21,540 nt of DNA from JAAYYM01 sp035271065. GTDB lineage: Bacteria; Bacillota; Clostridia; Lachnospirales; Lachnospiraceae. Shown here piece after piece: positions 8,150-14,936 of the stretch. A program made the position numbers and the translations under genes. The DNA lies in NCBI GenBank assembly GCA_035271065.1, contig DATESB010000262.1, positions 1-21,540 of the forward strand, read 5' to 3'. Every line of letters starts with the position of its first letter. Position 1 is the first letter of the stretch. The notes beneath the pieces were generated by a model, which was not told where the DNA came from, searched no databases, and worked only from the letters and a program-made list of their open reading frames with translations.

Positions 8150-8575
8150 TCTCAGTCACCTCGTTTTTTAATAGTGATTAGAAATTCAATTATATTGAGA
8201 GTCATAGTCTTCCCCTTTAAAAGCTTCTTGAGCTAACGAATATTCGTTAGCTCAATTTTACAACTTATTCTTTAAATTTGCTAGTCTTTTATTCATTATT
8301 ATTTTGTAGGGAATACAAAGGGAAAGAAGACAAAGTTTTACCGGAATCAATTATCAATTTAGTAAGCCCGCCTATTCAAGGATGTTCACATTTTATTTAA
8401 TCAGACGGTTCAACTACAATGAATACAGTTTTGTTTTCGAGTAGACTAAGCAGCAATTCTTTCTTTCGTTCTTTAAACGTCTGCTATCGGCGGCTAACAT
8501 CACAAAGTGGCTGGTCGAGGTATGGCAATGCTCTAATTTTGATAAAATAGATTTATGGGCGTATTGCTATATGGA
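8150..8575. other. intergenic control region upstream of the redox operon
   Basis: This 426-bp stretch holds the operon leader and ribosome binding site, the palindrome at 8228-8255 and, from 8256 to 8575, no gene that I can support on either strand. A single clear sigma-A promoter for the operon could not be chosen; the palindrome probably overlaps it. Confidence 0.5.
8228..8255. promoter_or_regulatory. perfect 28-bp palindrome, probable TetR operator
   Basis: The half-site TTGAGCTAACGAAT is followed immediately by its exact reverse complement, with no spacer and no mismatch; the next outer base pair does not match. The centre lies 92 bp upstream of the ATG of the first operon gene. TetR dimers bind palindromes of this kind, often with a CTAACG-N4-CGTTAG core as here, and a TetR gene is second in the operon. 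There is no T-run on either side, so it is unlikely to be a terminator. Confidence 0.65.
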
Positions 8576-8700
8576 TTACTCATCTATTTGGATTTCAATT
8601 CCAGACTTAAACTCAATGATGAAATGATCATCATGAATCGTGATTTTATCGATGAGTGTCCTAACATACTGCTCATCATATTCGGCAAACGTCGCAGTGA
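8576..8700 (-). pseudogene. C-terminal remnant of a large serine recombinase
   Basis: The minus-strand translation ends EYDEQYVRTLIDK-ITIHDDHFIIEFKSG-IEIQIDE and stops at TAA (8576-8578). This is the characteristic end of Tn4451/TnpX-type large serine recombinases, and it parallels the end of the plus-strand remnant at 9866 (EYVEPLVRRLIEK, EFKSGVTVDV). Only about 40 codons survive and the catalytic domain is absent. It abuts a transposase fragment at about 8705. Confidence 0.65.
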
Positions 8701-8704
8701 ATGT

Positions 8705-8833
8705 GATATATCTGAAGATTGTCATTGCCCTCGTTGCGGCGCTCCCTTGCCTTACTTATACAAAAACAACGGTACCAAAGGACAAATCCAATGCAAGGTG
8801 TGTCAAACATTATTTAACCCAGAAAACAAGTAC
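8705..8833 (+). pseudogene. transposase N-terminal zinc-ribbon fragment
   Basis: The plus-strand frame reads C-H-CPRCGAPLPYLYKNNG, then IQCKVCQTLF, giving two CxxC pairs separated by about 18 residues. This is a zinc ribbon of the type found at the N-terminus of several DDE transposases; the exact IS family was not resolved. The frame stops at 8845 without any catalytic domain. The piece is wedged between two recombinase remnants in opposite orientation. Confidence 0.5.
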
Positions 8834-8841
8834 AATCAACC

Positions 8842-9866
8842 ATAAATGGTTCCTTGGTTATACCAAAGACGAGAACAAGAAACTGGTCATTGTCCCGGAA
8901 GAGGCCGAAGTCATCAAAAGAATTTACCGGGAATACCTCGAAGGTGCCAGTATGCTGAAAATTGCCCGTGGCCTTGAGGCGGACGGTATTTTAAACGGCG
9001 CTGGCAGAGAAAAATGGCACACCAGCAACATTAACCAGATTCTGCGAAATGAGAAATATATCGGCGATGCCCTTTTGCAGAAAACTTATACCACAGACTT
9101 TCTCACGAAAACGCGAGTGAAGAACCATGGTATCGTTCCGCAGTATTATGTAGAAAACAGCCACGAGGCAATCATCCCGCGTGAGATTTTCATGTTGGTA
9201 CAGGAAGAGCTTATCCGACGTCGTATCGTCCATACCAGCCCGAACGGCAAGAACAGGACATTCAGCAGTATTCATTGCTTCTCAAACATGCTTATCTGCG
9301 GAGGCTGCGGCGAGTTTTACCGCCGGATTCATTGGAACAACCGTGGTAAAAAATCGGTTGTTTGGCGCTGTATCAGCAGGCTTGAAAACACTGGCCTTTT
9401 CTGCGACGCACGAACGGTGCCGGAAAGCACAATCGAACAGGTTCTTGTCTCCGCTATCAATCAGACACTCTGCGGAAAGGACGATTTCCTCGCCACCCTG
9501 CAGAACAACATAGAAACTATCCTAAGTTACGGTAATGATCAGACGCTGGAAAGTATTGATAAGAGACTGTCTGACCTGCAAGCCGAGCTTTTATCACTGG
9601 CTAGTTCCAAGTCTGACTATGAGAAAGTAGGCGATGAAATTTACCGTCTTCGCGAGGAAAAGCAAAAGCTTCAGCTGGAAAGCGCAGAGCGGGATGAAGT
9701 GAAAAAACGGATTACAGACATGGCCACTTTTCTACGGGAACAGCCCACCACCCTGACCGAATATGTTGAACCACTTGTCCGGCGGCTAATTGAAAAAATC
9801 GCCGTCTACGAGGACAAATTCACTGTGGAATTCAAGTCCGGCGTAACAGTGGATGTACATGAATAA
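8842..9866 (+). pseudogene. 5'-truncated large serine recombinase (about 340 codons)
   Basis: Homology starts at about 8845 with WFLGYTKDENKKLVIVPEEA, the start of the 'recombinase' domain. It continues through REYLEGASMLKIARGL and NEKYIGDALLQKTYTTDF into a zinc beta-ribbon (CGGCGEF with the later paired cysteines) and a coiled coil (about 9550-9710), and ends EFKSGVTVDVHE. The N-terminal resolvase domain with the catalytic serine (Y-x-R-V-S) is missing. The open frame that runs upstream to 8640 encodes no recombinase, so translation would not yield an active enzyme. It is probably the leftover of an earlier integrated element. Confidence 0.8.
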
Positions 9867-9879
9867 CCAAAAAACTAAT

Positions 9880-9918
9880 AAGGCACTCTACGCAATTGCG
9901 ACGTAGGGTGCCTTTTCA
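9880..9918. terminator. bidirectional hairpin terminator
   Basis: AAGGCACTCTACG (9880-9892) pairs with CGTAGGGTGCCTT (9902-9914) with one G-T wobble and a 9-nt loop. It is followed by T's on the plus strand and preceded by A's in the run AAAAAACTAATA. It lies between the convergent recombinase remnant (ends 9866) and the minus-strand gene ending at 9925, so it can serve both. Confidence 0.8.
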
Positions 9919-9924
9919 TGTCCA

Positions 9925-10881
9925 TTATTCCAAACGTTCAAAAATCAGATAGCAAAGGTATGTCAAATAAGGCGATGGCACTTTCTTCTGGCCAAAATCC
10001 CAGTCTTTTAATTTCTGGTATACTGACTCAGGTGTAAAAAGACCATCCTTATCTTGTCTGCCTTTTATATGCTTAATCATTTCAAGAAAACGCTGGTCAT
10101 CTCGCACAAACTCGAATTTACTCAGAACCCCAGCTACGCTGACAATATCATACCAGCACGAAGGTGCTTTCATCTTACGGAAGTCCGTGCCCATGTAGAA
10201 CATATAAGGATGCTGATCAAGGCTATTCTCCCACAGACTCAGTAAAGCATCAACGGATGATGCCACTGTCTTTGAATCCCTATATTCTGGGATATGCGAC
10301 AGTAAATCGGTCATGATCAGCGTCGCATATGGGCAGCAGTCATCCTTTTTCCCTGGGCCTCGAAACTTGCCCAACTCAGGTGACACGGCGCAAGGAAATC
10401 CGTTATTACGGCATAAGGAAACCAGATGGTCAACACCGGGCTTGATGTTTTCATGATAATCCATACCTGCCTTTAGCAGAGCGAGCAAAAGCAAGGGAGC
10501 ATCGCACAGACACCAGCTAAAGACATCTTCGCCTGTACCGCCAAAATGCTTTGGCACATTGGTCATAGACTGATAAATGCCATGCTCATCCTTATGCTTA
10601 AGAATCTCATCAATAGCCGCTTCGATTTCCGGGACTTCCATATCAAATCCGAGGTCAATCAGAAACAGAAGTTTTTGTATTGGCAAACCAGGATTTTTAT
10701 GATTTGTTACCAGGATTTCATGAAAGTTTGCAATATCTGAAAGGTATCTTTTTATACGGCTATCAGCCAACGCTGCTTTTCTAATTTCAACAAGATTATC
10801 CTTAGATTCATGACCCAGGTTAAGACGGATTGCGTATTTCAGCCAGTCATCGCTTATATTCAGCAGCTTTTGAAAATCCAT
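9925..10881 (-). CDS. alpha/alpha-toroid (prenyltransferase/squalene-cyclase repeat-like) protein (318 aa)
   Basis: The protein is mostly helical with repeated segments that pair a helix with a Gly-rich turn (KHKDEHGIYQSM, RNNGFPCAVSPE, GRQDKDGLFTPESVYQ), as in terpenoid cyclase/protein prenyltransferase toroids. The end, WDFGQKKVPSPYLTYLCYLI, is conserved in uncharacterised bacterial members. The DxDD motif of cyclases is not visible, so catalysis of a terpene reaction is doubtful. GAAAGGAGG lies 12 nt before the chosen ATG; the closer in-frame-looking ATG is followed at once by TAG. It is transcribed toward the terminator at 9880-9918. It is not part of the redox operon. Confidence 0.65.
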   Translation of the reverse strand: MDFQKLLNISDDWLKYAIRLNLGHESKDNLVEIRKAALADSRIKRYLSDIANFHEILVTNHKNPGLPIQKLLFLIDLGFDMEVPEIEAAIDEILKHKDEHGIYQSMTNVPKHFGGTGEDVFSWCLCDAPLLLLALLKAGMDYHENIKPGVDHLVSLCRNNGFPCAVSPELGKFRGPGKKDDCCPYATLIMTDLLSHIPEYRDSKTVASSVDALLSLWENSLDQHPYMFYMGTDFRKMKAPSCWYDIVSVAGVLSKFEFVRDDQRFLEMIKHIKGRQDKDGLFTPESVYQKLKDWDFGQKKVPSPYLTYLCYLIFERLE

Positions 10882-10996
10882 TTTCTACATCAGCCTCCTT
10901 TCTTCTATACCCTCAAAATCAGCATAACGTTCAGTAAACTAGCAATATCCAACCATACTATAATTCAAACAAGATATTACAGGAAAGGATGGCGCA

Positions 10997-11338
10997 TCAT
11001 TCATATTTCCCATATGCATTCTTCCACTTGTCTGCTACTTCAAGAAACGCATCATATCCATAAGTTCTGATGTAATCGATAGCTTGTTTGTATTTTTTAT
11101 ATTTGTAGCCGTTTTTGTTATAAAAGTCATTGAGTACACTGCAGGTGCTATATTCACTGCAATCAGCACATGACTGTAGTTTTTTAGAAATACAGCAAAC
11201 TTTCATCTTGCATTTTGCCTTTAAAATATCTCTGGTTCCGTTTTCATAACCAATTTTACAGCCTTTACATGTCTGCTCAATAAATGCGGAACAAGTACGG
11301 CAATATGCGCCACAGCAGCCTATTTCGCTAATTGACAT
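10997..11338 (-). CDS. DUF3795-like cysteine-rich protein (113 aa)
   Basis: The protein begins MSISEIGCCGAYCRTCSAF and continues CKGCKIGYENGT and CCISKKLQSCADCSEYSTC. About a dozen cysteines lie in CxxC-like pairs, the layout of DUF3795 proteins, which probably bind zinc or another metal. An open frame extends upstream to 11416, but GGAAGGAG lies 7 nt before the ATG at 11336-11338 and the residues above it are not family-like, so the shorter start is chosen. The C-terminal part is a basic/aromatic helix. It ends about 115 bp before the start of the toroid-type gene. Function unknown. Confidence 0.7.
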   Translation of the reverse strand: MSISEIGCCGAYCRTCSAFIEQTCKGCKIGYENGTRDILKAKCKMKVCCISKKLQSCADCSEYSTCSVLNDFYNKNGYKYKKYKQAIDYIRTYGYDAFLEVADKWKNAYGKYE

Positions 11339-11435
11339 GACATGACTCCTTCCCAGATGATATATGCAAACCCTTGTATTGTCACATATTTCCGCTATAA
11401 CATCTATCCTGAACACTCAACCTTATAAAATCCGA

Positions 11436-11535
11436 AAAACATCTAAATCGACCACTCAGCAAGCCCTAAATACACAAAACATCTAAACTGACCACTCGCC
11501 AAGTGCCGACATCTAAATCGCTCTGTACGGGTCAA
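11436..11535. repeat. iterated repeats resembling an IS21-type terminus
   Basis: The unit AAAACATCTAAA(T/C)(C/T)GACCACTC starts at 11436 and again 40 bp later at 11476. A third shorter copy of ATCTAAATCG is at 11511. Multiple 20-40 bp terminal repeats of this kind are typical of IS21-family ends. No istA/istB gene is present, so this would be a solo end or remnant. The family assignment is tentative. Confidence 0.45.
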
Positions 11536-11557
11536 AATCAGCCCTTTGGATATGTTC

Positions 11558-11574
11558 CCGCAAAGCAATATTTT
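11558..11574. repeat. 17-bp motif, second copy
   Basis: This is the partner of 17-33 (16 of 17 identical), again 90 bp to the left of an rlmD-like core. It marks the second equivalent junction. Confidence 0.5.
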
Positions 11575-11612
11575 TACGATTTCAACACTTCAGATTTTTT
11601 CTCTAAAATCCT

Positions 11613-11638
11613 AAAAAGCCTTTATTTCAAGGCTTTTT
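11613..11638. terminator. hairpin terminator after rlmD-like remnant 2
   Basis: AAAAAGCCTT (11613-11622) pairs perfectly with AAGGCTTTTT (11629-11638) around a 6-nt loop, giving A-runs and T-runs for both strands. It lies 8 bp past the stop codon of the rlmD-like remnant, as the terminator of an rlmD gene would. Confidence 0.75.
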
Positions 11639-11645
11639 TACACAC

Positions 11646-11687
11646 TCACTTATCAACCCTTGTTATCAATACTACCGTCTCAACATG
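11646..11687 (-). pseudogene. 3'-end remnant of rlmD-like gene (attachment-site scar 2)
   Basis: The minus strand encodes HVETVVLITRVDK then TGA (11646-11648). It is the RlmD/RumA C-terminal tail again, with a stop codon three codons upstream in the same frame, so only the tail is present. Its core (11664-11684) matches the end of the 560-aa recombinase gene at 18 of 21 positions. Together with scar 1 it brackets the segment that holds the redox operon. Confidence 0.6.
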
Positions 11688-11831
11688 TGATTATTAGGCT
11701 ATTTGAGGTAACAAGTCTAAAAACATCTGAAATGCCTGGTTTCAAAGATCTTTTCATACTTCGTCAAACTTTCGACATCTAATCTTGCGCTTCAATCAAG
11801 TAGGCTATTGTACTTTTCTTACAAAGATAAT

Positions 11832-12179
11832 CTATAGTTTGTTACTTCTTTTCTTTGCTTTCTCTATCATTATAGATGAGACTATTGCATAGATAAGAAC
11901 TGTTACAATTAGGCAAATTTCTAAGGTCAAGAATAATAGCTTACCAGTGATCAAGTTCAATCCCATCATTATGAATACAAAGCATATCATCAAAAATACA
12001 ATAGCAGATTGACGATAATGTGGTTTCTTATCCATTTTTCCACGCTCTTCTTTTGATGCGTACAAATAGGCATTATTGAATAAAAATCCCTTTTCAAGGA
12101 ACTGAAAAATAGAAAACACTAATGTGCCCGCTGCTAATGAAAAAATTATTACCGCTGTAATTATTACTCCAGTTTCCAA
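11832..12179 (-). CDS. DUF3784-like small membrane protein (115 aa)
   Basis: There are three hydrophobic segments (about residues 3-25, 60-78 and 83-105). Between the first and second lies AYLYASKEERGKMDKKPHYR, the signature of DUF3784 proteins. The open frame begins at a TTG at 12197, but the AGGAGG there is itself the ribosome binding site; a TTG at 12177-12179, 9 nt downstream of it, is the better start. It follows the 309-aa recombinase by about 20 bp on the same strand and is probably co-transcribed with it. Function unknown; DUF3784 genes are common in mobile and accessory regions of Clostridia. Confidence 0.7.
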   Translation of the reverse strand: METGVIITAVIIFSLAAGTLVFSIFQFLEKGFLFNNAYLYASKEERGKMDKKPHYRQSAIVFLMICFVFIMMGLNLITGKLLFLTLEICLIVTVLIYAIVSSIMIEKAKKRSNKL

Positions 12180-12199
12180 GATAAGACGCCTCCTCAAAA

Positions 12200-13129
12200 T
12201 TACTTGCTGTTATTCTTCTTCAAACTGTATTTCTTACTACTTCGATGCGTACCGTTATCATCTGAAACGATATTGCTTCGCTTTTTCTTTTCTTCCTGAA
12301 CAGCCCTGAACTCACTCTCCGTTATAATCGGCGGATGACATTCTTTCATCTGATATTCGTATTCATGTGTTGCAGAGTCCAAAAGCGAGACTGTACCCGT
12401 GTACTTCTCATTTTCAAGCATTTTCTCTATCGCTCGCTTATTCCATTGTTCCTTACCGGCAGGAGACGGTATGCCTGCTTCTGACAACTTTTTAATGATT
12501 CCAAGTACACTTGCACCATCAAGGAACCAACGGAAAATATCTCGAACAACTTTAGCCTGCTCATTGTCAATTACAAGTTCGCCATTTTCATTTTTTGCAT
12601 AACCGTACAGCTTTCGCTTGTATAATCCAGATGTTCCATTTGCTGCTTTCATGGCAAGTCCCATGCGGATATTTTCGCTTCTGCTCTCATTTTCAGCCTG
12701 AGCAAAAGATTCCATCACCGAAATCATGAGGTTACTTTCAACCTCATCGGTATCCAGATTCTCCTGTTCAAATATTACTCTGACTCCTACTGCCTTCAAT
12801 CTGTTAAGCGCAGAAAGTGTCTCAACGGTATCCCTGCCAAACCTGCTGATGCTTTTTGTTAGAACGACAGAGATGTTGTGAGCTTCACATTCTCGGAGCA
12901 GTCTTTCAAATTCACGTCGAGGAATTTCTCCCTTCGCTGATGCGATATCGATGAATACATCTGCCAGTCTCCATTGACCGACATTCGCAACCGCTCTTGT
13001 CAAAGCAGAAATCTGTGCTGCAAGGCTATAAAGCTGTTCTTTTTCATTTGTACTAACCCTGCAATATATTCCAACCTTCTTTTCCAAACGGTCATTCTTT
13101 GCCGGGATATACCAAATCTTTGAATCCAT
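12200..13129 (-). CDS. serine recombinase, short form (309 aa)
   Basis: An N-terminal resolvase domain (about 17-165) has the catalytic serine S26 in IYCRVSTNEKEQ, plus SRFGRDTVETLS. A 'recombinase' DNA-binding domain follows (about 180-270: LYGYAKNENGELVIDNEQAK, FLDGASVLGI, NEKYTGTVSLLD). It ends in a basic tail without the zinc ribbon and coiled coil of long relatives, yet has a normal stop codon, so it looks like a naturally short form. GAGGAGGTG precedes the ATG, and a promoter is visible at 13159-13187. Paired with the 560-aa recombinase it may help excision or act as a second subunit; elements with two or three serine recombinases are known. That cooperation is inferred. Confidence 0.85.
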   Translation of the reverse strand: MDSKIWYIPAKNDRLEKKVGIYCRVSTNEKEQLYSLAAQISALTRAVANVGQWRLADVFIDIASAKGEIPRREFERLLRECEAHNISVVLTKSISRFGRDTVETLSALNRLKAVGVRVIFEQENLDTDEVESNLMISVMESFAQAENESRSENIRMGLAMKAANGTSGLYKRKLYGYAKNENGELVIDNEQAKVVRDIFRWFLDGASVLGIIKKLSEAGIPSPAGKEQWNKRAIEKMLENEKYTGTVSLLDSATHEYEYQMKECHPPIITESEFRAVQEEKKKRSNIVSDDNGTHRSSKKYSLKKNNSK

Positions 13130-13158
13130 CAGTTCACCTCCTCGTCTTATTTAGCCTA

Positions 13159-13187
13159 ATTATATCACAATTTCACATTTATGATAA
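13159..13187 (-). promoter_or_regulatory. sigma-A promoter for the 309-aa recombinase
   Basis: On the minus strand TTATCA (-35), a 17-bp spacer and a consensus TATAAT (-10) lie 30 bp upstream of the start codon at 13129. The -10 is perfect and the -35 matches 4 of 6. Confidence 0.6.
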
Positions 13188-13253
13188 GTAGGCAATTTAT
13201 GCTTATAAAATGAGCAAGAACACAATATATTGATTGCCCTCTTTTGCAAATCA

Positions 13254-14936
13254 CTATATATTGCGTGACATCAACACAACCGTCTCAACACTACTTTCAT
13301 TGTCCCAACAAAGTTCCTCCGTTTCGATTCCATCATAAAATACAGGAAAACGGAACTTGATATGCTTTAAGAATCTTCCGTCTGGCTGTTCTTTTTCATA
13401 TAAAACAACCTGTTCCACAAAGCTCTTTAGAAATTCCTTCTTCTCTGCATCCGTAAATCTATCATATAGTTTATCAAATAAGAGCAGAAATTCATAGACA
13501 TTATCACCAGATATTTTCTGCTGACGGATATTTAACATTCTGTCTTCCACTTCTGAAATCGAATCTTCCAATGTACTAATCTCATCATAGAACTTGTCCA
13601 TTCGATCCTGCATATCCTGATATTTTCTATCGTAATGCTTATCTAGGATATCCAGGCTGTCAATCTGATCTGCCAGCTTATTTTTCGCACCTACGAGCTG
13701 CTTCATCTGCTTACGCATATTTTCAAGTTCCTTGTCCAGTTCCTTGGTATCAATACTTTTTCCGATTTTCCGCTTGATTTCTTGTTCAAATTTGGGGTTC
13801 TGCACCAATTTACGAATAACCTCTACTACCGCATCATTCACTCTGTCTTCGCCCCATTGCTTGCGATAAGTACAATGGTGTCCATCGACATAAGTTCTAT
13901 GCTTGCACGCATAATAGAAATAATCCTTGTAAAGTGTTCCGTCTTTCCGTTTCTTACGGTTCACATTACCATACATTCCACTTCCACAGACGGGACATTT
14001 TACAATACCTGATAAAATATGTTCATGGTCGAGGCTATGCACCTTTTCATGACTGACGCTGGTTTTATCGCGCTTATTCTTTGCAAGATTCCAATCTTCC
14101 TCTGAAATAATAGCTTCATGAATCCCATCATTTAACATGTAAGAATCCTGTTTCACCACATGATAATCATTTCTAGTTCCAGCTACCTTTTCATTCTTCC
14201 TTCTGCCAAATGCCAGCTTGCCACAATAAATAGGGTTGTCCAATACCCCTTTAATAAATGAAGATGCGAAGGTATCTAATGTATTGTTCTGACGCTTCTT
14301 TTTGCGATATCCGTTCTGGTTCAGATAAGCTGCGATTGCATTGATTCCCATTGTCGTGTTGATATATTTATCATAAATCAGACGGATAATATCTGCTTCA
14401 TCTTCTGCAATCATTAGTTCTCCATTTTCCAACTTATACCCATAAGGAGCAAAGCCGCCATTCCACTTCCCCTCTCTGGCTTTCTGCTTGCGCCCTTCCA
14501 TGGTCTGAACGAGGATATTTTCTCTTTCAATTTCCGCAACTGCTGATAATACGGAAATCATCAGCTTCCCTGCATCCTTTGAACTGTCGATTCCATCCTC
14601 TACGCAGATAAGATTCACACCGAAGTCCTGCATTCTCTGTAAGAAACTAAGTACATCTGCTGCATTTCTTCCGAAACGAGACAGTTTGAATACAAGTACA
14701 AAATCGACCTTATCTTTGCCATCTTCAATATCCCGAAGCATTTGCATAAACTGTGGTCTTCCCTCTACACTCTTACCCGATTTTCCTTCATCAGAGTATT
14801 CTCCAGCGATTACCAGTTCCTGATATTCTGCGTATTTTTTTAATTTATCACGCTGAGCATCTAAACTATAGCCATCGACCTGCATGGAAGTAGATACTCG
14901 TGTGTAGATGTAGCACTTTTGTTGTTTTTTCATCAT
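13254..14936 (-). CDS. large serine recombinase (integrase), 560 aa
   Basis: The resolvase catalytic domain (about 7-150) has S15 in IYTRVSTSMQVDGYS, SRFGRNAADVLSF and EIERENI. The recombinase domain (about 165-270) has APYGYKLENGELM and NPIYCGKLAFG. A zinc ribbon follows (CPVCGSGMYG, then C-x-H, and CTYRKQWG), then a long coiled coil (about 395-480). Domains and length fit an active large serine integrase. The last codons (SVETVVLMSRNI) coincide with the rlmD-type core (13269-13289), so the gene end seems to be part of the attachment site. The start overlaps the stop of the primase/helicase gene (ATGA), implying coupled translation. It likely integrates and excises this element. Confidence 0.9.
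   Translation of the reverse strand: MMKKQQKCYIYTRVSTSMQVDGYSLDAQRDKLKKYAEYQELVIAGEYSDEGKSGKSVEGRPQFMQMLRDIEDGKDKVDFVLVFKLSRFGRNAADVLSFLQRMQDFGVNLICVEDGIDSSKDAGKLMISVLSAVAEIERENILVQTMEGRKQKAREGKWNGGFAPYGYKLENGELMIAEDEADIIRLIYDKYINTTMGINAIAAYLNQNGYRKKKRQNNTLDTFASSFIKGVLDNPIYCGKLAFGRRKNEKVAGTRNDYHVVKQDSYMLNDGIHEAIISEEDWNLAKNKRDKTSVSHEKVHSLDHEHILSGIVKCPVCGSGMYGNVNRKKRKDGTLYKDYFYYACKHRTYVDGHHCTYRKQWGEDRVNDAVVEVIRKLVQNPKFEQEIKRKIGKSIDTKELDKELENMRKQMKQLVGAKNKLADQIDSLDILDKHYDRKYQDMQDRMDKFYDEISTLEDSISEVEDRMLNIRQQKISGDNVYEFLLLFDKLYDRFTDAEKKEFLKSFVEQVVLYEKEQPDGRFLKHIKFRFPVFYDGIETEELCWDNESSVETVVLMSRNI
13266..13289 (-). other. putative attachment core at the recombinase 3' end
   Basis: The 21-bp core (13269-13289), minus-strand GTTGAGACGGTTGTGTTGAT plus one base, matches 124-144 and 11664-11684 at 18 of 21 positions each. 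It encodes VETVVLM in all three places (LI in scar 2). Placement at the distal edge of the integrase gene is typical of integrase-proximal att sites. The crossover dinucleotide cannot be fixed from one sequence. Confidence 0.5.

Noticed and set aside
8720..8833. zinc ribbon as a free-standing small regulator
   Set aside because: No start codon with a ribosome binding site, and the frame stops soon after the ribbon; the sequence matches transposase N-termini better.
8640..8841. N-terminal extension of the plus-strand recombinase frame
   Set aside because: The first 67 codons are out of frame with the transposase zinc ribbon and antisense to a recombinase tail; not recombinase sequence, so not a real protein start.
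11436..11535. possible CRISPR array
   Set aside because: Three imperfect, unequally spaced units without spacers of uniform length or cas genes; fits an IS end better.
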